Shown one piece after another: positions 21,585-30,373 of a stretch of 45,026 bases of DNA. Within the stretch, counting starts at the first letter, position 1; the number at the start of each line of letters is the position of its first letter. The position numbers and the translations under genes are program-made. The DNA is from Bacteroidales bacterium (GTDB taxonomy: Bacteria > Bacteroidota > Bacteroidia > Bacteroidales > P3): assembly GCA_017479705.1 (NCBI GenBank), contig JAFVCA010000003.1, forward strand, positions 1 through 45,026. The letters are read 5' to 3'. The notes under the pieces are model-generated. The model made no database searches, had not been told where the DNA came from, and saw only the letters and a program-made list of their open reading frames with translations.

Positions 21585-24053
21585 CTACGCTCTGTACTTT
21601 CTGCGACGGAGCAAGACAATCACCACTCCGGCCACAACAACTATTCCAACAGGGAGCAGGATGTTGAGAAGCTGGTACTTGGTACGTTCCTCCTTCACCT
21701 TCATGACATTCAGTTTCCGTATCTTAATGTTGCGGCTGCGGCTGGCAATGGAGCCGTCCTCACCCACCAGATAGTCCACACAATTGAGCAAAAGCTCTTT
21801 GTTGGCGTACATCGTTTCTGTATAGAAATCATAGCCCAAGGGGTAGCCCGTGGCGTCCTGATAGTTGAAACGGTTCTTGATGATGTCGCCGTCGGAAAAG
21901 ACAATCATGCGGGTAGTGTCGCTCGTTTCGCGGTAGCCCATGGAGGGGATATCCATGAAGTCGGGCGTCAGCCTGTTGCGGAACATGGATTTGAAACTGC
22001 CCTCCATCAACACTGCCACAGGGATATGCTGACGATTGAAGAGACGGCGGTCTGGCTCAATCTTGGCTTCATTCAGATCATAGATGGCAGGCGCATTCTT
22101 CACCCTCGAAAACTCAGAGGTCGCCAGCAGGACGGTCTTGTCGACATCGTTGTCAATAAGATCCATACTGCTCACAAAATCGGTCTTAATCAAGTCCAAG
22201 TTACGCACTATTGGGTGTGGCGACAGAGGGACAATCTCCGGGAAATACATCCACGGTTGGAATTGAATCTGCGCATGCTCGCCAACCATACCCACCTTCA
22301 TGGGCACCGGCCGACAGCGAATATCCATAGCCAAATCGGGATTGATGCGCACCCCGTATGTGAAGAGCATTTCATCGATGTTCAAAGGCAGCCGGGTAGC
22401 CACAGCTTGTCCCGCATGCTCAAGGCTGTCCATATCGGCATCCAACGGGTCCACCAACCACAGCAGCTTGCCGCCATACATCACATATTGGTCCAAAATA
22501 TACAAATCCTGGTCGCTGAAAGGCTGTGTGGGCTTGGCCACGATTATCAAGTCATACTTATTGCGGAACCTGTAGGTGGAATCTTTCGGATTCAACGAGC
22601 GGGCAGTGAGCGAGTTTATATTGCCATCCATGCGGGCAGTGTCGAGAGTATAGTATTCCCACAGCGAGCCTATCATGTCCGACAGATTGGGCAGTTCCAG
22701 CTCCCCGTGCCCGCGCAGGAATGCCACTGTGGGCCGCTGACCGCGAGACAGGGCTCGGATGGCGTTACTCAGCACATACTCCAAACTCTGGATGGAGTTG
22801 TTCAGCAGTTGGACTTGGTCTACATACTTCTGGCTTTGCAGCAGTTGGATAGAGGTCTCTTCGCCCTTGTATATCACGTCCGCAGCCGGAATCAGCACCT
22901 GCTGCTGATAGCCCGTAGCCGTGCTCGTCTGTATCTGCGTGGGTTGGATGCCTTTCTGCGCAAGCTTTTGATAGAAAACCTGCCGTTCCTTCGGGTCCTC
23001 AATACTATTGGGGTTGACAAACTCATACTGCACATTCTTGTTGTATGCCCTGAACTGATTCAGCATCTCCTTGGTCTCGTTCTGCAGCCGTTTAAAATCC
23101 GAGGGCAAATCGCCTTCAAGATATACACGGTACAGCAAAGGCTCATCAATCTTTTTCAGCAATGTCTTGGTAGACTTGGAGAGGGTGTAGCGACGTTCGG
23201 AAGTGAGGTCTAAACGGCCAAACACGTAATAGCCAATCACATTGACAAACACCACAATCAGGATGCCGGCCGTCAACTCGACCCAATGTCCGCGGCGCAG
23301 GTCTTTCTTCTTCCTCCAGCCATGCCATTTGCGCGACTGCAACACCATGCGGGTGGCCATCATGAACACTGCCGTGACGCTGGCAAAATATATCACGTCG
23401 CGGCTGTCCACAACACCCCGGCTGATGGAGTCGTAGTGGTAACTCATGCCCAATTGGCGTACCACCAGTTCTGCACTGCCTAAGAAACCCATGCGGCATA
23501 CAGCCTCGAAGCCTACATGCATAAAGGCGCACATCAGTGCTGCCACTATAAAGGCTACAATCTGGTTGTTGGTTAGTGAACTGGCAAAGATACCTATGGC
23601 CACAAAAGCAGCCCCAAGCAAAAGCAAGCCTAAATAGGAACCCGCCACGCTGCCGGAATCCACATTGCCCACAGGGTCTCCCAATGCCACCACGCTGAAG
23701 TATCCCACCAGCGTAGGCAGCAAAGAGATGGCCACCAGCACCACTCCGGCAAGGAACTTGGCCCATATCAGCGTCATCTCACTTATCGGCTTGGTCAGCA
23801 GCAACTCCATCGTTCCGTTACGCTTCTCCTCGGCAATCATGCGCATGGTGATGGCCGGGATGAGAAACAGATAGAGGAAGGGGCCGATGATGAAAAGACC
23901 ATCCATCCCCGCATATCCGTAGTCTAAAATATTGAAATCCGACTTGAAAACCCAGAGCATCAGACCTGTCAACACCAGAAACACCACAATGGTCAGATAC
24001 CCCGTCAACGATGAGAAGAAACTGGCAAGCTCTTTTTTAAACAGCGAGAACAC
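21585..24053 (-). CDS. GldF-GldG fusion, ABC transporter permease plus substrate-binding-like domain
   Basis: An 822-residue fusion. Residues about 1-245 are a GldF-type ABC-2 permease with six hydrophobic segments (FSSLTGYLTIVVFLVLTGLM, FIIGPFLYLFLIPAITMRMI with AEEKRNGTMELLLTKPI, and so on). Residues about 270-815 are GldG: a membrane helix (ELTAGILIVVFVNVIGYYVF), FGRLDLTSERRYTLSKST, the periplasmic GldG region with LRGHGELELPNLS, and a final helix before RRRKYRA. In Flavobacterium GldF and GldG are separate and work with the ATPase GldA; fused forms are common in Bacteroidales. No gldA lies nearby. Upstream is an M28 peptidase gene (84-base gap containing a GAAGGC-ATCA-GCCTTC hairpin at 24105-24120). 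Confidence 0.9.
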   Translation of the reverse strand: MFSLFKKELASFFSSLTGYLTIVVFLVLTGLMLWVFKSDFNILDYGYAGMDGLFIIGPFLYLFLIPAITMRMIAEEKRNGTMELLLTKPISEMTLIWAKFLAGVVLVAISLLPTLVGYFSVVALGDPVGNVDSGSVAGSYLGLLLLGAAFVAIGIFASSLTNNQIVAFIVAALMCAFMHVGFEAVCRMGFLGSAELVVRQLGMSYHYDSISRGVVDSRDVIYFASVTAVFMMATRMVLQSRKWHGWRKKKDLRRGHWVELTAGILIVVFVNVIGYYVFGRLDLTSERRYTLSKSTKTLLKKIDEPLLYRVYLEGDLPSDFKRLQNETKEMLNQFRAYNKNVQYEFVNPNSIEDPKERQVFYQKLAQKGIQPTQIQTSTATGYQQQVLIPAADVIYKGEETSIQLLQSQKYVDQVQLLNNSIQSLEYVLSNAIRALSRGQRPTVAFLRGHGELELPNLSDMIGSLWEYYTLDTARMDGNINSLTARSLNPKDSTYRFRNKYDLIIVAKPTQPFSDQDLYILDQYVMYGGKLLWLVDPLDADMDSLEHAGQAVATRLPLNIDEMLFTYGVRINPDLAMDIRCRPVPMKVGMVGEHAQIQFQPWMYFPEIVPLSPHPIVRNLDLIKTDFVSSMDLIDNDVDKTVLLATSEFSRVKNAPAIYDLNEAKIEPDRRLFNRQHIPVAVLMEGSFKSMFRNRLTPDFMDIPSMGYRETSDTTRMIVFSDGDIIKNRFNYQDATGYPLGYDFYTETMYANKELLLNCVDYLVGEDGSIASRSRNIKIRKLNVMKVKEERTKYQLLNILLPVGIVVVAGVVIVLLRRRKYRA

Positions 24054-24136
24054 GTTATGAGTAATTTAAATGTGTTAGAATTAATAGTCAATAATCAGTA
24101 TTCCGAAGGCATCAGCCTTCACTTCAGCAGGACCGG

Positions 24137-25648
24137 CTACTCGTCGAACTCGAAGCGCCTTGAGCGCTGCGACCGCCCTTGGTAATCGCCCAGCGAGAGT
24201 TCGTAAATCACCTCGGCCATCAAACTGGCATTCTTGGTCATCAGGTCTCTGTCCACATTCTCCGAGATGTCGCTTGGCACATGGTCGTTCATGTTACCCA
24301 TAAAGCCGGTGAACACCAACGAGGGGATTCCCACCTGTGCAAAGGGTGCCGCGTCGCCTTTGGGCATGGTGCGGTAGCCTTTCACCAAACTTTTGGTCGA
24401 GATGGAATCATTGCGGCTTGCTATGCTCCACAACTGCGGGAAACGCTTGTTGCCCAGCACCTGTATGCTGTCTCCCTGCCCGATGCTCTCGGCATTGATA
24501 AAGCACTCCACATTGCGCAACTTGGGGAAATTGGAGACAAAAATGCTGGAACCCAGGTTCTGCAACTCGCCACCGGAGAAAAGGACAAACACTATCGAAC
24601 GCTTGTTATATTCAATCTCCTTGGGGGCATTCACCGTCAGCAGTCGGGCAGCCTCCAGCACAGCGGCAACACCCGTGGCATTGTCGTTGGCTCCGGGGAA
24701 CAGGCAGGTGTTGCCCTGGATACCCACATGGTCCAGATGGGCTCCGACAACGATATACTCATTCCTCAGCTTGGCGTCATACCCCGGCAGCACTCCCACC
24801 ACATTGGCAGTGGTCGCATTGGGGTGATATTTGGCGTTGATATTGATTTCAAAACTCTTACGCAAGTGGAACGACTGTGGGGTCATGGTTTCCGCCAGCC
24901 TGTTCACCACCGAGTCGAAAGTCATCTGCTCGTCAGCCAGCAGGGCGGTGGCCATGTCGCGCGTGGGTTGCACCACGGGGAAAGTCATCTGGTGCGCACC
25001 TTCGCCACACCAAGCCCAGTGCTGCACCTCGTAGGGGCGGCAGCTCTCTGACATATTGACGCACACCAGGCCTACAGCCCCGTGCTTGCGAGCCACCTCA
25101 GCCTTGTCGCGCAGGGTTGCATAGCGGTCGGTAATCTTGCCGGGGAGGAACTCCGGCACGCCGGAGAGGCAGAGCACCACCTTGCCGCGCACATCCACCT
25201 TGCCGTATTCGTCAAACGAATGGTGGTCTATGCCCCATCCGCAGAACACCACAGGCGCATTGGTATATCCGCGCCCGGTCATGCTGGAACACACATAGTC
25301 GCGCCCCAGCACATATTGCACTCGCACATCATTGTCGTTCACATAGGTGTAAAAATTGCAATTCTCAATCTCGTTATACTCCACCTGAAAATACTGCCCC
25401 CATTCCTCCTGGAACGGTTTTACGCCGTATGAGGCAAGCACTTCGGCGCAGTAGTTGGCGGCATCCAGAAAGGCCTCCGAACCGGCCATGCGTCCCTCAT
25501 ATTGCGAGGACGAAAGGATGCGGACATGTTTCATCAGCGTGTCCGTATTGGCACGTAGCAGTGTGTCCTTGGTAACTTCCTCCTGTGCATAGGCCATGGT
25601 AGGGGCCAATACTGCGAAAACAGCCATCAGAGCAACGAACTTCTTCAT
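24137..25648 (-). CDS. M28 family metallopeptidase with altered active-site residues
   Basis: A 503-residue exported M28 peptidase-fold protein with a PA insert (about 125-215). I start at MKKFVALMAVFAVLAPTMAYAQ (25648), a good signal peptide; MLIKMKKF (25660) is possible. Metal-ligand candidates: His304 (VGAHLDH), Asp322 (PGANDNATG), Glu361, Glu387 (FINAESIG) and His456 (NDHVPSD). The usual GEExGLxGS block reads GGELQNLGS, so the general-base Glu is Gly360, and the usual Asp ligand in NLDMIG is Glu387. By family knowledge activity should be weak or changed. It is probably the first gene of the long run leading to gldFG and lpxB; a promoter is seen at 25726-25756. Confidence 0.9.
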   Translation of the reverse strand: MKKFVALMAVFAVLAPTMAYAQEEVTKDTLLRANTDTLMKHVRILSSSQYEGRMAGSEAFLDAANYCAEVLASYGVKPFQEEWGQYFQVEYNEIENCNFYTYVNDNDVRVQYVLGRDYVCSSMTGRGYTNAPVVFCGWGIDHHSFDEYGKVDVRGKVVLCLSGVPEFLPGKITDRYATLRDKAEVARKHGAVGLVCVNMSESCRPYEVQHWAWCGEGAHQMTFPVVQPTRDMATALLADEQMTFDSVVNRLAETMTPQSFHLRKSFEININAKYHPNATTANVVGVLPGYDAKLRNEYIVVGAHLDHVGIQGNTCLFPGANDNATGVAAVLEAARLLTVNAPKEIEYNKRSIVFVLFSGGELQNLGSSIFVSNFPKLRNVECFINAESIGQGDSIQVLGNKRFPQLWSIASRNDSISTKSLVKGYRTMPKGDAAPFAQVGIPSLVFTGFMGNMNDHVPSDISENVDRDLMTKNASLMAEVIYELSLGDYQGRSQRSRRFEFDE

Positions 25649-25725
25649 TTTTATGAGCATCTTATTTATAATATTACACTGATAATAAAACAATTATTGC
25701 ACAATGCACGCATTATACAATCAAG

Positions 25726-25756
25726 CAAAGATACAAAAAAAAAGCGACATTGCAAC
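25726..25756 (-). promoter_or_regulatory. Promoter upstream of M28 peptidase gene
   Basis: On the minus strand GTTG (25753-25756), a 19-base spacer and TATCTTTG (25726-25733) match the Bacteroidota consensus, about 80 bases before the start codon. It may serve the whole run down to rimO, since no terminator is seen between those genes. Confidence 0.6.
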
Positions 25757-25857
25757 TTTTGGAATTGAAAATTGAAAATTGAAAAAATCAATGGGTTAAT
25801 CCGCGAAACAATTCACTCCCCTCCCCGCTCTCCCATCCGGCTCCTTCCCAATGGGGG

Positions 25858-27660
25858 CTATTCTTCCGAAGCCGCGGAGATGAATCGGCGGTAGGCCGAG
25901 AAGGTATTGGCACGTGAAAGGAAACCTTGGTACTTGCCCTCTTCGTCTATGACGATGAGGTTGTAACGGTTACTCAACTGGAATTTCTTCACCACCTCTT
26001 GAGGCGAGTCGCCAAGATGCACAAGGTCCTTGTCCTCAAAGGTCATCATCAATTCCTTGATGGAAACGCTGTCGTACATCTCCGTCTCGAAGATGAGGTG
26101 CCGCAGGTCGTCCATCACAATCAAGCCCAGAAAATGTCCCTCTGCGTCCAGCACGGGGAAGAGGTTGCGCTTGGACTGCTTGATGGCGTTCACCACATCC
26201 CGCAGCGTCCCGTCCGACGGGACGGTGGCGAAGTTTGTCTCAATCAGTTTCTTCAAGTCCATCAGTTGCCAAGCCGAAGCATCCTTGTTGTGGGTCAGCA
26301 GGTCGCCCTTGTCGGCCAGTTTGCGGGCATAAATCGAGTGATGTTCAAACGGCTGCACGCAGATGTACGTGACCGTGGCAGTAATGAGCAGCGGCACCAT
26401 CAGGGCATATCCTCCCGTTATCTCGGCAATAAGGAACACCCCCATAAACGGGGCATGCATCACTCCTGTCATCACGGCGGCCATGCCCACCAAAGCGAAA
26501 TTGGCCGTGGACTGTGCGGGCAGACCTATCTGGTTGCCCAACGCCGCGATGAAATATCCGCTCAGGCCTCCCACAACCAACGAGGGGCCGAACGTACCGC
26601 CCACGCCTCCACTGCCTATGGTGGTGGCCGTGGCCACAGGTTTCAGCAGGATAAGCATCAGCAGGATGACCAGTGCCACCCAGCCGTTATCGCGGAACAC
26701 GTTGAAGACACTGCTGGCGAAAAGTGCGTCGTCGTTGCTGCCATTGAGCAACTCCGTGAGCGCCCAATAGCCCTCACCGTAGAGCGGCGGGAAAAGGAAA
26801 ATCATAACACCTAATGACACACCGCCTATCAACCATTTCAACACCCAGTTGTGATTGCGGCCAAACCAAGATTCAACCTTGTCCGTGCAACGCAGAAAGT
26901 ACACCGAGCTGAAAGCACAAAAGATGCCCAGCACAACGAGGAAAGGTATCTGGCTCAGCGTGAAATCCTCTGCCACCTTGAACACAAACTGCACCTGCTG
27001 CCCCATCAGGAAGTACGCCACCGTGGAAGCTGAAAGGGCAGAGATGAGCAGGGGCACGGCCGTGGTCATCGTCATGTCGAACATCAGCACCTCCACCGTG
27101 AAAAGCACTCCCGCCAAGGGGGCTTTGAAGATGCCCGCAATGGCTCCGGCGGCTCCGCATCCCAACAGCAGTTTCACGCCACGGGCGCTGACATGGAAAA
27201 AACGTCCCACATTGGAGCCTATGGCACTGCCCGTCGAGGCAATGGGGGCCTCCAATCCCACGCTGCCGCCAAAGGCCACAGTGAGTGTGGACGCCACCAA
27301 TGAGGAGTACATGTTGCGCGGCGGGAGCGACCCTTTCTTGCGCGATATGGAAAGCAGCACACTGGGTATCCCGTGCCCAATGTCGCCCTTGATGATATAC
27401 CTGACAAACAGGACGGTAAGCAGTATGCCCACCAAGGGGGCAAAGAGAATCAGCATATTGCCGCCTCCCGTGGCGAAGTGCGCTCCCCCTATATCCACGA
27501 CGAACTTGCCGGACAGGTGCACCACCGTCTTCAGCAACACGGCAGCCAGCCCGCTCAGCACGCCCACCACCACGCTCAGCAACAGCAGGTAGTTCTGCTC
27601 CGAAATGTGGTGCAAACGCCAAATATAAAGCTTCTTATATATAGAAACAAATCTTGTCAT
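25858..27660 (-). CDS. ClC family chloride channel/antiporter with CBS domains
   Basis: A 600-residue ClC protein. The start at 27660 (MTRFVSIYKKLYIW) is chosen over 27699 because the promoter lies at 27677-27708. Selectivity-filter and gating motifs are present: GHGIPS (95-100, the GSGIP region), GSVGLEAP with the gating Glu137, and GVGGTFGPSLVVGG. About ten hydrophobic segments fill residues 20-440. The C-terminus carries two CBS domains (about 460-590: NFATVPSDGTLRDVVNAIKQ, LFPVLDAEGHFLGLIVMDDL, YNLIVIDEEGKYQGFLSRA), which usually bind nucleotides and regulate transport. The preserved gating Glu is compatible with either H+/Cl- exchange or channel activity. Confidence 0.95.
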   Translation of the reverse strand: MTRFVSIYKKLYIWRLHHISEQNYLLLLSVVVGVLSGLAAVLLKTVVHLSGKFVVDIGGAHFATGGGNMLILFAPLVGILLTVLFVRYIIKGDIGHGIPSVLLSISRKKGSLPPRNMYSSLVASTLTVAFGGSVGLEAPIASTGSAIGSNVGRFFHVSARGVKLLLGCGAAGAIAGIFKAPLAGVLFTVEVLMFDMTMTTAVPLLISALSASTVAYFLMGQQVQFVFKVAEDFTLSQIPFLVVLGIFCAFSSVYFLRCTDKVESWFGRNHNWVLKWLIGGVSLGVMIFLFPPLYGEGYWALTELLNGSNDDALFASSVFNVFRDNGWVALVILLMLILLKPVATATTIGSGGVGGTFGPSLVVGGLSGYFIAALGNQIGLPAQSTANFALVGMAAVMTGVMHAPFMGVFLIAEITGGYALMVPLLITATVTYICVQPFEHHSIYARKLADKGDLLTHNKDASAWQLMDLKKLIETNFATVPSDGTLRDVVNAIKQSKRNLFPVLDAEGHFLGLIVMDDLRHLIFETEMYDSVSIKELMMTFEDKDLVHLGDSPQEVVKKFQLSNRYNLIVIDEEGKYQGFLSRANTFSAYRRFISAASEE

Positions 27661-27676
27661 GTCAAAAAATAATTTG

Positions 27677-27708
27677 CAAAAGTACAAAAAAAACGCCATT
27701 CAGCCAAA
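27677..27708 (-). promoter_or_regulatory. Promoter of the ClC gene
   Basis: Minus strand: TTTG (27705-27708), exactly 20 bases, TACTTTTG (27677-27684). The -7 element is 16 bases before the chosen ATG, implying a very short leader. Confidence 0.7.
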
Positions 27709-27846
27709 CACAAAAATCACCAAACTTGGCAATCAATCTCGTAATCCACACAATAATTGTCAAATCGGGGCGTTAAAGAGGAGTATATTTTATTTTGTAA
27801 CATTGTTTTTTATCATTTGAAACACCCAAACCCCTTCGCAGTAGTC

Positions 27847-28872
27847 ATGAAACACCGCCTCACCCACCTCTCCGCAGCCCTCTTCCCGGCTGCCACCATC
27901 ATGGTCCTTGCCGCCACCCTCTTCTCTTCGTGCGTCTCCATGAGGGAATACGAGTCTCTCCAATCCCAATACAGTCAGGCTGTCAAGGGCTGGAACCTCT
28001 CCAAACAGGAGCTCCAAGAGCTGCGCGAGGAGAACGCCGAGCTGGTGCGCCAAGGCCAGGCAATGACCGTCACGCTGAGCGACATGGCTGCTGCCCGGCA
28101 GGAATGCGAGGCCACCGTGGCTTCCATCAACCGCTCCTACGCCGCGCTGCAACTACGCTACGACACCACCGTCGAGAACTACATGCAGCAACTCACCGGC
28201 AAAAGCCGCGACCTCTCCAAGGTGAACAAACTCCTCGACCAGCGCACCCGCGAACTGGGCGAGAAGGAGAAAGCCTTCTCGGTCAGGGAGCAGAAACTCC
28301 TTGCCCAGCAGCGCGACCTCGAAAGCCGCCAGCGCGAACTGGAGCAGCGCACCACCAACGCCACCCAAGCCCTCCAAGCCAAGGAGCGGGAACTGGAAAA
28401 CCTCCGCAGTGCCGTGGCCAAAGCCTTGGTAGGCTTTGCCGACAAGGGGCTCCAAGTCGAGACCAAAAACGGCAAGGTCTACGTCTCCATGGAGGACAAA
28501 CTGCTCTTTGCCCCCGGCAGCTGGACCGTCTCCACCAAAGGGGTGGAAGCCATCAAACGCCTTGCCAAAGAGCTGGAGGCTCACACCGACCTCAACATCA
28601 TGGTCGAGGGCCACACGGACAACGACGCCTACCGCGGCTCCACGGCTGTCAAGGACAACTGGGACCTCAGCGTCATGCGGGCCACGGCCATCGTCAAACT
28701 CCTCCTCAAGGAAGGCCCCGCCATCAACCCCCAGCGGGTCCAGGCCGCGGGCCACGGCGAGTATGCACCCAAAAAGCCCAACACCTCGGCCGCCAACAAG
28801 GCCATCAACCGCCGCACCGAAATCATCCTCACTCCCCATTTAGAGGACATCATGCAAATCATCACACCCTGA
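27847..28872 (+). CDS. OmpA-like peptidoglycan-binding lipoprotein with coiled coil
   Basis: A 341-residue outer-membrane lipoprotein. Start at 27847 (MKHRLTHLSAALFP) gives a signal peptide with lipobox LFSSC (Cys29). Residues about 35-190 form a long coiled coil rich in Glu, Gln and Arg (LSKQELQELREENAELVRQG and QRDLESRQRELEQRTT). Residues about 225-338 are an OmpA_C domain: LLFAPGSWTVSTKG, IMVEGHTDNDAY, DLSVMRATAIVKLLL, RVQAAGHGEYAP and NRRTEIILTP, with the peptidoglycan-binding Asp and Arg. It should tether the outer membrane to the cell wall. It reads away from the ClC gene. No good promoter could be fixed upstream. Confidence 0.93.
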   Translation: MKHRLTHLSAALFPAATIMVLAATLFSSCVSMREYESLQSQYSQAVKGWNLSKQELQELREENAELVRQGQAMTVTLSDMAAARQECEATVASINRSYAALQLRYDTTVENYMQQLTGKSRDLSKVNKLLDQRTRELGEKEKAFSVREQKLLAQQRDLESRQRELEQRTTNATQALQAKERELENLRSAVAKALVGFADKGLQVETKNGKVYVSMEDKLLFAPGSWTVSTKGVEAIKRLAKELEAHTDLNIMVEGHTDNDAYRGSTAVKDNWDLSVMRATAIVKLLLKEGPAINPQRVQAAGHGEYAPKKPNTSAANKAINRRTEIILTPHLEDIMQIITP

Positions 28873-29031
28873 CAATTGAATAATACAACGCGCCGACCTG
28901 GCTATATCTGCACACGCTACACACTAATCCACAACTAATTAAACATCAAAAACACCCACACGCCTACGTATACCTGAAATTTTTTTTCACCAAGCTGTAG
29001 TATTTTGCCCGCTCGCGCGTTTATTAGGCAA

Positions 29032-29526
29032 ATGACACGGAAGGAATATAACAACGGTGTGAAGCTTTGGGCTGACGATGTGTACCGCTACTCGGTACAC
29101 TGCTGCAGCGACTCCGAGACCGCCAAGGACGGTGTGCAGGAGGCCTTTGCAGCCCTTTGGGAACACCGGGACACCGTGAGCACGGACAAGGGCAAATCTT
29201 TCCTGATGAGCGTAGTGCACAATTGGGCCATGAGCCTCCACAGGCACGAAAAGATCCACCAGGAAAACGCCTTCGACCTCATGGGCGAAACCACCGCACA
29301 GCCGGACACCTCCTTCGACCTGCGCGAAGCCCTGCAAATCGCCGCTGCCCGCCTGCCCGAAATCCAACGCTCAGCTCTCCTGCTGAAGGACATGGAAGGC
29401 TTCTCATGCCGCGAAATCGCCGAGATCCTTAACCTGTCCGAGAACCAAGTGACCGTCTATCTCTTCCGTGCGCGTGTATCAATGAAGAAGACATTAATTG
29501 CTTTAGGCTATGACAATAACAAGTGA
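29032..29526 (+). CDS. ECF-type RNA polymerase sigma factor
   Basis: A 164-residue sigma-70 family protein with regions 2 and 4 only. Region 2: DVYRYSVHCCSDSETAKDGVQEAFAALWEHRD. Region 4: LPEIQRSALLLKDMEGFSCREIAEILNLSENQVTVYLFRAR, a helix-turn-helix for -35 recognition. I use the ATG at 29032; a TTG start at 29005 would add nine residues before the conserved start. The downstream membrane protein gene begins at 29510 inside its end (17-base overlap), the normal arrangement of sigma and anti-sigma genes. Target genes are not known; the GIN-like gene after the anti-sigma gene is one candidate. Confidence 0.94.
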   Translation: MTRKEYNNGVKLWADDVYRYSVHCCSDSETAKDGVQEAFAALWEHRDTVSTDKGKSFLMSVVHNWAMSLHRHEKIHQENAFDLMGETTAQPDTSFDLREALQIAAARLPEIQRSALLLKDMEGFSCREIAEILNLSENQVTVYLFRARVSMKKTLIALGYDNNK

Positions 29527-30307
29527 CAATTACGAACAGTGGTTCTACCGCTACAGCGAGGGGGAACTGGACGCCGAGCAGCGCGCCGCCGTGGAGGCCT
29601 TTGCCGCCCAGCACCCCGACCTGGCCGAGGAGCTTGCGCTCTACGACCCCAGTCTCAAACTGCAGCCATCCGCACCCACGGTCTACACCGACAAGGAGAG
29701 CCTTCTGCACCGCCAACCCACCGTCGTCCCCCTTTGGCGTTGGGCGGCAGCCGCCTGTGCCGTGGGCGTAATGCTGGCCGGTGTGTGGTTCTTCACCCCA
29801 AGCGGTGAACCCGACAGCCCCTTAGTAGCCGAAACTCATATCCAGCAACCCCTCCCCCACCAAGGCGGTGAGCCCTTGCCGACAACCGGAAGCGCATCCG
29901 CCGCCGACCAGGCCTCCCACACGCCCATCCTCACGCCCAAGCGTCCCCCCCTGCCCGCACAAGCCGCAGCCCTGCACCGCTGCCCCAACCCCGTCGGCGC
30001 TCCAGGCAGCAAACCGTCTCAACCAATAGCCGACAGCCCGTCCATACCCACCGAGCCCCCTCTGCCCATGCCCGAGACGCCCTCCGTCGAAGCCCTTGCC
30101 GAGGCCGAGCCCGTGGTCATCATCCATCACGAAATCTACGTCGTGGCCAATGCCGAGCCCGAAATAGTGCAGGAGGGGACCTTCACGGACGAACCCGAAG
30201 AGGGTTTGGAAAGCCTACGCGCCTTTGGCCGCGGCCTCACCGCACGCATCAGAGCCGGTGTACTCCGCGCCGAAGGCAACGCCCGCGTAGCCTTAGCCTC
30301 GCTCTAA
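29510..30307 (+). CDS. Probable anti-sigma factor, single membrane helix with Pro-rich periplasmic part
   Basis: A 265-residue protein. The N-terminal cytoplasmic part (1-74) contains YEQWFYRYSEGELDAEQRAAVEAF, resembling the start of zinc-free anti-sigma domains; one membrane helix follows (about 75-96, LWRWAAAACAVGVMLAGVWFF). The periplasmic part is Pro/Ala rich and of low complexity to about 190, then has EAEPVVIIHHEIYVVANAEPE and a basic tail. The 17-base overlap with the sigma gene supports the assignment. No HxxxCxxC zinc motif is present, so the binding mode is inferred. Confidence 0.82.
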   Translation: MTITSDNYEQWFYRYSEGELDAEQRAAVEAFAAQHPDLAEELALYDPSLKLQPSAPTVYTDKESLLHRQPTVVPLWRWAAAACAVGVMLAGVWFFTPSGEPDSPLVAETHIQQPLPHQGGEPLPTTGSASAADQASHTPILTPKRPPLPAQAAALHRCPNPVGAPGSKPSQPIADSPSIPTEPPLPMPETPSVEALAEAEPVVIIHHEIYVVANAEPEIVQEGTFTDEPEEGLESLRAFGRGLTARIRAGVLRAEGNARVALASL

Positions 30308-30373
30308 CCCCGCATCAAGCAAACAACAATATCAATTCACAGAATACTAACGACAAAAATAAATCCATTTATC

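Noticed and set aside
21582-23213. 543-codon plus-strand frame within gldFG
   Set aside because: Antisense shadow of the GldF-GldG fusion, no signal peptide or known motif.
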